A stretch of DNA of 64,000 nucleotides from Chloroflexota bacterium (GCA_026390015.1 JAPLGS010000107.1:120753-184752), one strand, 5' to 3'. Counted from the stretch's first letter, positions 52,833-61,485 are shown. The notes: generated by a model from the letters alone, not told the origin. Made by a program: numbers and translations.

Positions 52833-54215
52833 TTACAAAACGGGTAAACTCGCAGCGGCAACAGATTGACCTACACGGCGTACTTTTTCATCGGGCAAAT
52901 GCAATTCGATCTTTTTCATTAATTCAGGAAATTCTGTTTCAAACACTTTATGCGCGCCTTCAAGTAATAAGTCGCCACCACGGCCGGATGTACAGCGACC
53001 AAGGATCAGAACGTGTTTGATGTCGTAGAAATCTGCATAATGAGCAATGCCATATCCAAGATAAATGCCCATACTTTTCCAGATATTCAAAGCGCCTTCA
53101 TGCCCTGCTTCCAATTTTTCCTGCACAATTTTCAATTTCTCGGCATCGGTCACATCCGCAGGGATTTCAATCACTGCTTTCAGCGCAAGGCGGAAAACAC
53201 ATTGCTGTGAAAAATAATTCGCGCCACATCCTTTATCACCAGACCATTCTTCATCAGGCGCATTCGGGCTGTAATCAATCGGTGCAAAAGCCAGTTCGTT
53301 CAGCCAACCCATGATATGTCCTTCGGAATTAACGTAGCCAGCGGCTTCACTTGAGCCAAGGGCAATGCCTAAAATGGCATTATCTTCAATAGACATTGAG
53401 CCTGCCAACGCGGTCACGTCTCCATCATTAATTACTTCCAGCGGTACGCCTATTTCTTTTCGGATGCGTAGAAACATATTTTTTATTTTACCGAATTGCG
53501 CCTGTGGAATTCCACGGAACAACGAAGCCACCATTGGTCGGTTATCAATATAAATACCTGCAGAGCTTCCACCAATCGCATCTACGCGCGGCATTTTGCT
53601 CGCTGCCGTTTTCAGCGCAGTCATCACTTCACGGTAGTGATATTCTGGATCAGTATGTTTACGCGGCTCCCAAACTACTTCTTCGCTGTAGACAGGAGTT
53701 CCATCTATAACAGCGCTGACTTTTCTGTCTGATGCGCCGAGGTCAAACCCAATGCGATGACCCTTCAAATTACGGCCGAGCAATTTCCCCGTCTCATGTG
53801 AAGCGGGCACTTCATCCTCATCACAAGCGATGACGGAAAATTTCTTCTCGTACACCTGTTCACCCATGAAATTGTAGTCAAAACTTCTTGCGCCACTTGC
53901 AGAATAAATTTTTCTCAAATATTCAGTAATTCGGATTGGACCGCCGACATAAAGTGCATGACCACCGCGCTGCCAAAGTAAAAACTTGACGATGCGTTCG
54001 ATGTATTGAAAATTAGATTCAAAGTTTGGATGACCTTCGGGATAGACCTTGGTCTCAAATCTTGAGACTTCGCCGCCGCTTCTTTCGAGACCGAGCACCA
54101 GCCGCACACCAACAGATTCAACTTCACGCTGAAAGTTTTGATTTGCCAAAATCGCTGGGCTAAAATTTTCATCCAGCGGAGGTTGTATGCGGGGGGGGAT
54201 TAATTGCAATGACAT
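52833..54215 (-). CDS. ROK-family kinase-like protein
   Basis: This 460-residue protein contains a ROK/ASKHA core. Residues ~175-190 (GFDLGASDRKVSAVIDG) form the phosphate-1 loop, EVINDGDVTALAG carries the catalytic Asp, and HVLILGRCTSGRGGD forms the C-terminal nucleotide region. The zinc-binding Cys cluster of most ROK glucokinases is missing, and there is an extra N-terminal domain of about 150 residues. It may be a sugar kinase of altered specificity. GAGGAA stands before the ATG, and it shares one base with the ROK repressor stop. Confidence 0.82.
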   Translation of the reverse strand: MSLQLIPPRIQPPLDENFSPAILANQNFQREVESVGVRLVLGLERSGGEVSRFETKVYPEGHPNFESNFQYIERIVKFLLWQRGGHALYVGGPIRITEYLRKIYSASGARSFDYNFMGEQVYEKKFSVIACDEDEVPASHETGKLLGRNLKGHRIGFDLGASDRKVSAVIDGTPVYSEEVVWEPRKHTDPEYHYREVMTALKTAASKMPRVDAIGGSSAGIYIDNRPMVASLFRGIPQAQFGKIKNMFLRIRKEIGVPLEVINDGDVTALAGSMSIEDNAILGIALGSSEAAGYVNSEGHIMGWLNELAFAPIDYSPNAPDEEWSGDKGCGANYFSQQCVFRLALKAVIEIPADVTDAEKLKIVQEKLEAGHEGALNIWKSMGIYLGYGIAHYADFYDIKHVLILGRCTSGRGGDLLLEGAHKVFETEFPELMKKIELHLPDEKVRRVGQSVAAASLPVL

Positions 54216-55363
54216 TAATTTTCCTCATTGAACAAAAGGGAATAATCATGAAGCAACAGAAATGCGGAAGCGCCGAGAATGCAGGCGCGGTAATCCAATT
54301 TGCCGATCTCCAGTTTTGTACCTTCCGTCAAGCGTGAAAATGCGCTTGTTTGCATGGATGTGCTGACGGCGTCCAGCCACTTTTTTCCGAAGCGAGTCAT
54401 GTCGCCTGTGAGAACTATTTTTTGAATATTGAGTGTGCCGATCAAATTCGCAAGCGATGCGCCGAGATAATTCCCCGCCTTCCCGATCACGCTTATTGCT
54501 TTTGCATTGCCATTTTGAAAAGATGAAATGACATCATCGAGCGAGTCCATTTTCATTTGCTGAACCACAGCTCGCGCACTGGCGATGGTTTCCAGGCAAC
54601 CGCGTTTGCCGCAGCGGCATAGCTCGCCATTTTCCTGCACAACCACATGTCCAATTTCCCCCGCGCCGCCGCCATCCCCCTGGAATAAATGCCCATTGAT
54701 CAAGATACCCGCGCCAATCCCATGTATGACATTAACAACGATCAAATTCTCATCAGGTTCATGGCCACCGCCATACACATATTCACCGATCGCGGCTGCC
54801 TGACTATCATTTAAAACTAAAACAGGAAGTTTGTATTTCTTTTCAAGTAATTTGCTAAGCGGAAGATCCTGCCATTCCAAATTAACAGCGTTAACCACAA
54901 TTCCTTCGCGCGTATTGACGAGACCTGGCGTGCCGACGCCAATACCAACAATCGGCTTTAATTTTTTACGGGTAAGCTGATCGAGTATCTGGTAAACAAG
55001 TTGAAGTGCATTCTCGCCATTATCGTCATGCACAGGTGCTTCCACAATTTCCTTGATCTCCCCTCTCAAATTGACAACTGCGCCAATAAATTTATCCTGA
55101 GCAAGATTTAAGCCAATCAAATAGCGCGAGTCTGCCACGATGCTTAATAAGATCGGAGATTTCCCGCCAATCGATTCTCCGCGCCCAACTTCCTCCACCA
55201 AACCTTCTGTGAGCAATCCATTTACAATATCTGACACCGTTGTCCGCGTAAGACTTGTCACACGTGCCACTTCTGCACGGCTGATCGAACTGTTTGCAAA
55301 GATCGTCTGCAGTACCAGATCACGGTTGTGTTGCTTAGTTTGTTGATGAGTTGCTTTTTTCAT
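54215..55363 (-). CDS. ROK-family transcriptional repressor
   Basis: The ATG at 55361-55363 (MKKATHQQTKQHNRD) gives 382 residues. The N-terminal winged-helix DNA-binding domain (SRAEVARVTSLTRTTVSDIVNGLL) is followed by the ROK sugar-sensing domain with the zinc motif CRCGKRGCLE. Such XylR/NagC/Mlc-type regulators release DNA when they bind the sugar. It is the first gene of the sugar operon. A palindrome that covers the promoter 108 bases upstream is its likely operator, giving autoregulation. Confidence 0.93.
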   Translation of the reverse strand: MKKATHQQTKQHNRDLVLQTIFANSSISRAEVARVTSLTRTTVSDIVNGLLTEGLVEEVGRGESIGGKSPILLSIVADSRYLIGLNLAQDKFIGAVVNLRGEIKEIVEAPVHDDNGENALQLVYQILDQLTRKKLKPIVGIGVGTPGLVNTREGIVVNAVNLEWQDLPLSKLLEKKYKLPVLVLNDSQAAAIGEYVYGGGHEPDENLIVVNVIHGIGAGILINGHLFQGDGGGAGEIGHVVVQENGELCRCGKRGCLETIASARAVVQQMKMDSLDDVISSFQNGNAKAISVIGKAGNYLGASLANLIGTLNIQKIVLTGDMTRFGKKWLDAVSTSMQTSAFSRLTEGTKLEIGKLDYRACILGASAFLLLHDYSLLFNEEN

Positions 55364-55470
55364 GGCTGATGGCAAATCCTTGAAAACCTCAAATTCCTAA
55401 CATATTCCTATGCACAAACTTTATCTTTTCAACCCGGCGATACTTTGTAAATTCACTGTACTAACAAACA

Positions 55471-55500
55471 CATTTTACAGACTCCCCTGTAAAATGTCAA
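55471..55500 (-). promoter_or_regulatory. Sugar operon promoter with overlapping palindromic operator
   Basis: On the minus strand TTGACA (55495-55500), a 17-base spacer and TAAAAT (55472-55477) make a near-ideal promoter for the ROK-led operon. The perfect 10-bp inverted repeat CATTTTACAG (55471-55480) / CTGTAAAATG (55487-55496) with a 6-base gap covers the spacer and -10 box. A bound repressor would block polymerase, so it is the best candidate operator for the ROK regulator. Confidence 0.82.
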
Positions 55501-55552
55501 GACCTGTGCTGGCTAGTTGATTCATCTGTCTGATTTTTTTGGATTTTAGGCG

Positions 55553-55597
55553 GAAATTTCTGGTCTAAACTCAAATCCGGGCGGATGAAGCAAGCAG
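55553..55597 (+). repeat. 45-bp direct repeat, copy 2 (right end of sugar operon)
   Basis: It matches copy 1 (47355-47398) in all positions except one extra A at 55589, and in the same orientation. It lies just upstream of the operon promoter, so the whole transcription unit with its operator is between the copies. Confidence 0.9.
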
Positions 55598-55654
55598 AAA
55601 AGATGACGAGACAAATCATTAGGCTTTGTCGGTAATAAGTCAAAGTCACTGCCT

Positions 55655-55716
55655 GGACGCAGATGAACGCTGATTTCGCTGATAAGAAAAGAGAAAATCT
55701 GCGTTCATCTATGTCC
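55655..55716. repeat. Imperfect inverted repeat (ggac-AGATGAACGC type)
   Basis: GGACGCAGATGAACGCTGATTT (55655 on) mirrors AAATCTGCGTTCATCTATGTCC (to 55716) with few mismatches. Palindromes built from the AGATGAACGC core recur as dispersed repeats in many bacterial genomes. No transposase is nearby. Confidence 0.7.
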
Positions 55717-55756
55717 CAAAATAATTTCCGATAGTGCCCATTAGTTACAATGCTTG

Positions 55757-55768
55757 TTAACCGGTTAA
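55757..55768. promoter_or_regulatory. Palindrome TTAACCGGTTAA, candidate LacI-type operator
   Basis: A perfect 12-bp palindrome with central CCGG lies 37 bases before the ADP-ribosylglycohydrolase start. LacI-family operators have a central CG and this overall form. No LacI-family gene is in the window, so the protein that binds is unknown. Confidence 0.5.
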
Positions 55769-55805
55769 AATTAATCATCCGATAAACATCCAAGGAACAA
55801 ACCAC

Positions 55806-57917
55806 ATGACCTTCCCCGCTGACTATTACGAACGTGTCTACGCCGGTGTTCTCGGCAAAATGATTGGCGTCTATTTAGGGCGCCCCTTCGAAGGCTGGAG
55901 CTACGACCAAATTATGGCGAGCTTTGGCGAGATCAAGTATTACGTCAACGATCGCCATGACCTGCCCTTGCGCAATCATCTGCTGGTTGTCACTGATGAC
56001 GATACCTCTGGCACATTTACTTTTTTACGTGCCCTGTCTGATTACAACAACTCGCTTGATCTCACTCCGGCGCAGATCGGCCAGACCTGGCTCAACTACA
56101 TTATTGAAAACCGTACCATCCTGTGGTGGGGCGGACTTGGCAACTCCACCGAACACACCGCCTACTTGCGGCTCAAAGATGGCATTCTCGCGCCGCATTC
56201 CGGTTCGATGGCGTTGAATAGCAAAGTCGTTGCTGAACAGATCGGCGCGCAGATCTTTATTGATGGCTGGGGTTTGATCGCTCCGGGTGATCCCGCGCTG
56301 GCTGTTGATTTTGCTCGGCGCGCCGCCAGTGTCAGCCACGATGGTGAGGCTATCTACGGCGCGCAGGTCATCGCCGCGTTGGTTGCTCAAGCCTTCGTCG
56401 AATATGATCTCGATAAACTCATTGATACTGCAGTCGCTTTCATTCCTCATGATTCCGTCACCTATCGTCTCATCGCTGATCTGCGCGCCTGGCACACTGC
56501 AAACCCAAACGATTGGCATGAAGCTCGCACCAAACTTGCCGCACACTATGGCTACGATAAATATGGCGGCAACTGTCACATCATTCCAAATCACGGACTT
56601 GTGATTCTCAGCTTGCTTTACAGTCAGGGTGATTTCAGCAAATCCCAAACTATTGTCAACACTTGTGGTTGGGATACTGATTGCAACGCCGCCAATGTCG
56701 GGTGCATTCTTGGTGTGCGCAAAGGGCTATCCGCTTTTGATGGCGATCCCGATTGGCGCGGCCCCATAGCCGATCGACTTTATCTCCCTACCGCTGATGG
56801 TGGTCGCGCCATCAGCGATGCAGTTCACGAAACTGATTTTATTCTCGAGTCTGCCTATGCTATGCGCGACGAGAAATGGACACCTCCAAAGAACGGCGCG
56901 CGCTTCCATTTTTCATTACCTGGTTCCGTGCAAGGCTTTCAGCTACAAGATGACAATCTGGTATTAGACAACACCCCGCATCCGACTCAACCCGATCAAC
57001 GTGTTCTGACCATTCACTACAGCCTCAATTCCAACGGGAAGTCTGCTCTGTGGACCCCAACCTTTATCCCCCCTGAAGCGATTGACATGCCGGGCTACAG
57101 CCTGCTCGCTTCACCCACTTTATATCCCGGGCAAACTGTCCGCGCTACTTTACTTTCCAACAGCGCCAACTTAACGCCGATCAAAGTTGGGCTTGTCATC
57201 CAAAGCTATGGCGAAGCCGACCAACTCATCACGACGTATGGACCCGTCATGAATCTGAGTCCCGACAAAACATCTCATCTCACATGGCAGATGCCCGATC
57301 TTGGTGGTGAACCGATTGTTCATGTTGGAATTTCAATTTCATCGGATGAACCTGTGCAAGGTATGATCCATCTCGACTCTCTTTCATGGGATGGCACACC
57401 CAATGTCATTTTTCACAGACCTGTTGGATCTGGCAGGATGTGGAAACGACAGTGGGTCAATGCGGCGGATTATTTTGAAGATGAATTTGGTGAAGCCTTC
57501 CGCGTCATCCAGAATCGTGGATGCGGCCTGGTCATCAGCGGCACCCGCGAATGGATCGATTACAGTGTGCAAGCAGAGATCACACCTCACCTGGTCAAGA
57601 CCTTTGGCTTGGCGGCGCGTGTGCAGGGACAGGAACGTTATTATGCTCTGCTACTTTCTGATCAGAAAACGATCAAACTCATCAAGCGTTTGGATGGGGA
57701 AATTGTGCTGGCTGAACAAACTTTTGTCTGGCAATTCGGTACGCCATATAAAATGAGAGTGGAGGTTCAGGGCAATCAAATCCAAGCCTGGGTAAATGGG
57801 AGTATTTTATTTACTGTAGAAGATTCCATACGTCCGCTCTCTGGCGGTGGCATTGCTCTGGTTTGCGAAGAAGGCCGTATCGGCACAAATACAGTTTCGG
57901 TAATGCCGACGCCTTGA
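55806..57917 (+). CDS. ADP-ribosylglycohydrolase-family protein with C-terminal beta-sandwich
   Basis: Residues ~1-340 form an ADP-ribosylglycohydrolase (DraG-like) domain. The metal-binding motifs are TDDDTSGTF (63-71) and GWDTDCNAA (288-296; usually GxDxDTxAA). A middle beta-rich region (~350-530) and a C-terminal concanavalin/laminin-G-like domain (~545-700, WIDYSVQAEITPH, GTPYKMRVEVQG, QAWVNGSILF) are added, making 703 residues, about twice the family length. Such C-terminal parts often bind carbohydrate. No signal peptide is seen. AAGGAA precedes the ATG. It diverges from the sugar operon and may cleave a related N-glycoside; the substrate is unknown. Confidence 0.85.
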   Translation: MTFPADYYERVYAGVLGKMIGVYLGRPFEGWSYDQIMASFGEIKYYVNDRHDLPLRNHLLVVTDDDTSGTFTFLRALSDYNNSLDLTPAQIGQTWLNYIIENRTILWWGGLGNSTEHTAYLRLKDGILAPHSGSMALNSKVVAEQIGAQIFIDGWGLIAPGDPALAVDFARRAASVSHDGEAIYGAQVIAALVAQAFVEYDLDKLIDTAVAFIPHDSVTYRLIADLRAWHTANPNDWHEARTKLAAHYGYDKYGGNCHIIPNHGLVILSLLYSQGDFSKSQTIVNTCGWDTDCNAANVGCILGVRKGLSAFDGDPDWRGPIADRLYLPTADGGRAISDAVHETDFILESAYAMRDEKWTPPKNGARFHFSLPGSVQGFQLQDDNLVLDNTPHPTQPDQRVLTIHYSLNSNGKSALWTPTFIPPEAIDMPGYSLLASPTLYPGQTVRATLLSNSANLTPIKVGLVIQSYGEADQLITTYGPVMNLSPDKTSHLTWQMPDLGGEPIVHVGISISSDEPVQGMIHLDSLSWDGTPNVIFHRPVGSGRMWKRQWVNAADYFEDEFGEAFRVIQNRGCGLVISGTREWIDYSVQAEITPHLVKTFGLAARVQGQERYYALLLSDQKTIKLIKRLDGEIVLAEQTFVWQFGTPYKMRVEVQGNQIQAWVNGSILFTVEDSIRPLSGGGIALVCEEGRIGTNTVSVMPTP

Positions 57918-58079
57918 TTATCGATTTGAATTACTTATTTCGTTTTCCTCGTATTTCCAAGTGGTAGAAGGAAGTAACCAGCAAGGGAAATACAACTATA
58001 GCTAAAGCTCGAGAACGCAAAGACATTTGCCGTTTCTTTGCTGAGTGGACAGAACTTTAATTATTAGCCTGTGAATCTC

Positions 58080-59141
58080 TTACATTACAAAATTGAATAA
58101 ATATCCAGTGATGATGATGGCCATCGCCACTGTGCCAACAAAAACGGCGATCAATTGCGGCTTCAGCACGCGGCGCAGAATAATGATCTCCGGCAGACTC
58201 AACCCAACCACCGCCATCATGAATGCTAATACTGTGCCAAGTGCCGCACCCTTTTCCATCAACGTGCTGACAATGGGGATGATACCTGCCGCATTCGAGT
58301 AAAGTGGCACACCCAAAACCACTGCCGCAGGAACGCTCCACCAGGCTTGCTTGCCAAGAATGCCTGCCAACGCGCTTTCAGGAACGTAGCCATGAATCCC
58401 TGCGCCGATGGCAATCCCGACTATTACATATAACCATACCTTGCCAACAATTTCTTTTGTGCTATCCCAGGCGACTTGAAAACGCTGAGCCCAGGATGGT
58501 TGCTCGGGTAAGTTTACGCCTTTACCGACTTTTATCTGCCAGACGAAATCTTCCACATAGCGTTCGAGTTTGAGTCTGCCAATAATCACTCCAGCCACAA
58601 TGGCAATTGTCAAGCCAGAGATGAGATATAGCCCAGCCACTTTCCAGCCAAATAATCCGAATAACATTACCAATGCAACTTCATTGACCACGGGGGCTGA
58701 AATCAGGAATGAAAATGTTACCCCAAGCGGAATGCCTGATTCAACAAAACCAATAAAGAGCGGGACCGCTGAGCATGAACAGAAGGGAGTGATGATACCC
58801 AGTGCCGCCGCCATCACATTGCCTACGCCTTCACGCTTACCGCCTAGCCAGGCGCGGGTTTGCTCGGCGCTGAAAAATGAGCGCAACATTGTGATCAAGA
58901 AGATCATGCCGCCCAGGAGCAGGATGATCTTGGGAACATCATAGAAAAAGAATGCCAATGACTCGCCCAAATGAGAAGTCTGTGGAAGCGAAAGTAATCT
59001 GTAAGCGATCCAATTCGCAATGGGTTGAATCACATTGTAGAGCGTGAACCAGATCACAGAGGCCAGCGCAACCAATCCCCAGGCGCGCAGATCGGCGCTC
59101 GAGAAGGGAGTTTTTTCTTGTTGGGTAAGTTGAGTTTGCAT
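58080..59141 (-). CDS. ArsP/YraQ-type permease (DUF318)
   Basis: This 353-residue membrane protein has about eight to ten helices and matches the DUF318 permease family (PF03773), which includes the organoarsenical exporter ArsP. Recognisable stretches are TPFCSCSAVPLFIGFVESG and the SFLISAPVVNEVAL loop, plus a matching GVPLYSNAAGIIPI in the second half. AAGGAG stands before the ATG. It is last in the ars-type operon, 51 bases after acr3. Families like this often sit with a small thioredoxin-like protein and ArsR, as here. Confidence 0.85.
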   Translation of the reverse strand: MQTQLTQQEKTPFSSADLRAWGLVALASVIWFTLYNVIQPIANWIAYRLLSLPQTSHLGESLAFFFYDVPKIILLLGGMIFLITMLRSFFSAEQTRAWLGGKREGVGNVMAAALGIITPFCSCSAVPLFIGFVESGIPLGVTFSFLISAPVVNEVALVMLFGLFGWKVAGLYLISGLTIAIVAGVIIGRLKLERYVEDFVWQIKVGKGVNLPEQPSWAQRFQVAWDSTKEIVGKVWLYVIVGIAIGAGIHGYVPESALAGILGKQAWWSVPAAVVLGVPLYSNAAGIIPIVSTLMEKGAALGTVLAFMMAVVGLSLPEIIILRRVLKPQLIAVFVGTVAMAIIITGYLFNFVM

Positions 59142-59192
59142 TTATAAAATCTCCTTGATCTTTATTGCGTGAGTTTCAAGCCGCGCTACGTT

Positions 59193-60323
59193 TCATTTCA
59201 CCAATTTCTGATCGGGTGGACAAATTTCCGCCGCCGCCATTGACGGGTTGGAGAAAACCGCTCCACCATAATATTTTTTCTGGAAGAAGAACGCCACATT
59301 CACCAGACCGATCATCACTGGCACTTCCACCAGCGGACCGATCACTGCCGCGAACGCCGCTCCGCTGTTGATGCCGAAGACCGCCACAGCTACCGCGATC
59401 GCCAGTTCAAAATTGTTGCTGGCGGCTGTGAATGAAAGTGTGGTGGTCTGCGCATAATTCGCGCCCAGACGATTCCCCATCCAAAATGAGACGAGGAACA
59501 TCACTACGAAATAGATCAAGAGTGGGATGGCAATCCGCACCACGTCGAGCGGGATCTGGACGATGAGATTCCCTTTCAGCGAGAACATCACCACGATCGT
59601 GAACAGCAGGGCGATCAGAGTCAGCGGGCTGACTCTGGGAATGAATTCTTTTTGGTACCACTGCTTGCCCTTCATCCGCACCAGTACGAAGCGGGTCAGG
59701 AAACCCGCCAGAAATGGAATGCCGAGGTAAATGAAGACGCTCTCGGCGATCTGTCCCATCGTGATATTCACCGTAACGCCAGTCAAGCCAAACCAGGTCG
59801 GCAAAACCGTCAGAAAAACGTAAGCGTAGACACTGTAGAATAACACTTGAAAGACGCTGTTGAATGCCACCAGCCCTGCGGCGTATTCAGTGTCGCCGTG
59901 CGCCAGTTCGTTCCACACGATCACCATCGCGATACAACGCGCCAGACCGATCATGATCAGCCCTGCGATGTAGTCGGGGTAGCCGCGCAGAAAAACTATG
60001 GCGAGTACGAACATCAAAATGGGACCAATGATCCAGTTCTGGATAAGCGAGAGCGCCAGTATTTTTTTATTGCGGAAGACGTCGCCTAATTCTTCATACT
60101 TCACTTTGGTAAAAGGCGGATACATCATCAAGATCAGCCCGATCGCAATCGGGATGTTGGTTGTCCCGACCGAGACCGCCCTATTGAAACTTTTGACTCC
60201 TTCGGGGAACAAGAATCCGATTCCCACGCCCGCCGCCATCGCCATGAAAATCCAGAGCGTCAGGTAGCGGTCGAGGAACGAAAGTTTTTTGCTCAGGCTT
60301 TGCGTTGCGGCAACTTCAGACAT
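59193..60323 (-). CDS. acr3: Arsenite efflux transporter ACR3
   Basis: Acr3 exports arsenite with the proton gradient. The 376-residue protein has ten hydrophobic segments. Landmarks are [33 protein letters not shown], the conserved cysteine in [14 protein letters not shown], and the later [16 protein letters not shown] and [18 protein letters not shown] precedes the ATG. It lies between an arsC remnant upstream and an ArsP-type permease downstream. Confidence 0.95.
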   Translation of the reverse strand: MSEVAATQSLSKKLSFLDRYLTLWIFMAMAAGVGIGFLFPEGVKSFNRAVSVGTTNIPIAIGLILMMYPPFTKVKYEELGDVFRNKKILALSLIQNWIIGPILMFVLAIVFLRGYPDYIAGLIMIGLARCIAMVIVWNELAHGDTEYAAGLVAFNSVFQVLFYSVYAYVFLTVLPTWFGLTGVTVNITMGQIAESVFIYLGIPFLAGFLTRFVLVRMKGKQWYQKEFIPRVSPLTLIALLFTIVVMFSLKGNLIVQIPLDVVRIAIPLLIYFVVMFLVSFWMGNRLGANYAQTTTLSFTAASNNFELAIAVAVAVFGINSGAAFAAVIGPLVEVPVMIGLVNVAFFFQKKYYGGAVFSNPSMAAAEICPPDQKLVK

Positions 60324-60346
60324 AAAAAACCTCCACTTTCAAAATG

Positions 60347-60439
60347 TTATCCAACCTGCTTGAACAGTTTGGCGATTTCTTTTTTGATAGCATCGCGCAC
60401 TCTGCGAAAGTCAGCTACAGCAGCGGAGGCGCATGTTGG
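60347..60439 (-). pseudogene. arsC: Remnant of arsC (thioredoxin-type arsenate reductase C-terminus)
   Basis: An unclaimed stretch between trx and acr3 reads, in one minus-strand frame up to a TAA at 60347, as ...DFRRVRDAIKKEIAKLF. That is the C-terminal helix of low-molecular-weight-phosphatase-like ArsC proteins (consensus FRxVRDEIxxxI). Upstream a TGA closes the frame after about 30 codons, and the catalytic CxxxxxR loop is not present. It appears to be the tail of a deleted arsC. Confidence 0.7.
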
Positions 60440-60472
60440 TCATGATTGTTCCATATCTAAAAATAAAATTGG

Positions 60473-60724
60473 CTATGCGGTTTCAAGCGCATTAGTCAGC
60501 CAGGTTGTGATCTCAGCAGTTGATGGGATGCGTCCCGTTGAAACAACTTTTTCATTGACGACCAAACCAGGGGTGGACATAATGTTGTATGCCATGATAT
60601 CGGGATATTCAGTTACTTTGATGACATCCGCGTGGATACCCATCTGGTCAATAGTCTGGCGAGTAAGCGCTTCTAGTTTTTTGCAATTGGCGCAGCCTGA
60701 ACCGAGAACTTTAATAGTTAGCAT
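60473..60724 (-). CDS. Thioredoxin-like redox protein (MTH895 type)
   Basis: This 83-residue thioredoxin fold has the active site GSGCANCKKLE (Cys-Ala-Asn-Cys, residues ~11-14) and the cis-proline STPGLVVNEKVVSTGR. It matches the small redox-active disulphide proteins that accompany DUF318 permeases. AAGGAA stands before the ATG. In the operon it lies after arsR. It may supply electrons to metalloid handling. Confidence 0.88.
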   Translation of the reverse strand: MLTIKVLGSGCANCKKLEALTRQTIDQMGIHADVIKVTEYPDIMAYNIMSTPGLVVNEKVVSTGRIPSTAEITTWLTNALETA

Positions 60725-60748
60725 GTGAATTCCTTAGTTGTGTGTCCA

Positions 60749-61123
60749 TTAGATATGATTGAGAGAAACAAGATCGGAGCTCGGTGTGCACGTGGGGCAG
60801 CCGCACTGTTGTTCGGGAGTCACCGTTTGTATGTGGGGCAGATCCACACCAATCATTTGCGCCACTTGTTGGATGAGCGACAAAACCTCGGGCTTTGCCA
60901 GCCGATAAAAAATATATTTTCCTTCGCGACGTGAATCCAGTAAGCCCGCCTGCCGCAATGCCATCAGGTGCTGTGAGATATAAGCCTGACGATAGCCAAG
61001 TTGTGTCTCGAGATGGCAAACACAAGCCTCGCCTGCGCCAATCAACAAAAGAAGTTCAAGCCGCGCCAAAGACGAAATGGATTCAAGCAGGCAAACAATA
61101 GATTGAAGGGGATTATTTTTCAT
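60749..61123 (-). CDS. arsR: ArsR-family metal-sensing repressor
   Basis: The ATG at 61121-61123 (MKNNPLQSIVCLLES) follows GGAG with 6 bases, giving 124 residues; upstream ATGs in the frame lack a ribosome site. The winged helix (GYRQAYISQHLMALRQAGLL) and the ACVCHLE motif (Cys-x-Cys in helix 3) match ArsR metalloid sensors. A second Cys cluster (QQCGCPTC) near the end may add a binding site. It heads the ars-type operon, with an inverted repeat in its promoter. Confidence 0.92.
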   Translation of the reverse strand: MKNNPLQSIVCLLESISSLARLELLLLIGAGEACVCHLETQLGYRQAYISQHLMALRQAGLLDSRREGKYIFYRLAKPEVLSLIQQVAQMIGVDLPHIQTVTPEQQCGCPTCTPSSDLVSLNHI

Positions 61124-61141
61124 ATTCAGCTCCATGAATGT

Positions 61142-61174
61142 ATTATATTTCATATTCTAAATTCCGAATGTGAA
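61142..61174 (-). promoter_or_regulatory. arsR promoter and candidate operator
   Basis: A TATAAT (minus strand, 61142-61147) lies 19 bases before the arsR ATG. TTCATATTC (61149-61157) and GAATGTGAA (61166-61174) form an inverted repeat with one mismatch covering the spacer and the weak -35 area, as expected for an ArsR site. Confidence 0.65.
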
Positions 61175-61351
61175 TTGTGTCATGCTTTTCGCTGTTGAAC
61201 ATCACTGATTATGCTGAAGGCTTCCTGACAGATCGCATAAAACTGTCTAACTTTCTCCGTTATATAATTTTTTTCATTGGCTGAAAATAAGAAAAACGAT
61301 CAGAGACACTTGACACTATCTGTATAATAAAAAATACGATATAGTAAATCA

Positions 61352-61465
61352 TCTCTCCGAAGCCTGACCGCCTAAACTTCACAGCATGGCAACAGGCCGA
61401 TCACAACTGTGATCCACGGATAAAGCAGAAACGCTCTATCCCCCCCCGAATTTGGAAAGGAGGCA
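61352..61465 (+). promoter_or_regulatory. Moco-riboswitch-like structured leader
   Basis: The leader of the fmdE-like gene folds by eye into a set of paired elements. CTCC (61355-61358) pairs with GGAG (61459-61462); GCCTG (61362-61366) with CAGGC (61393-61397); GCC with GGC inside that; a GATCAC/GTGATC hairpin (61399-61414); and GGATA-aAGC / GCT-cTATCC (61418-61441). The GGATAAAGC...GCTCTATCC element and the GGAAAGGAGGC end are, as I recall them, hallmarks of the molybdenum/tungsten cofactor RNA motif. A terminator follows before the gene. The downstream genes fit. Confidence 0.75.
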
Positions 61466-61485
61466 TTACTCAAGCTTTATATGAG

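Noticed and set aside
47355..55597. Direct repeats as attachment sites of an integrative element
   Set aside because: There is no integrase, recombinase or tRNA gene between or beside the copies. The repeat is reported without that claim.
61310..61328. TTGACA plus TATAAT as the promoter of the Moco-type leader
   Set aside because: The two hexamers are only 7 bases apart, too close for one promoter. A TACGAT at 61335 gives 19 bases, which is possible but weak, so no promoter is annotated.
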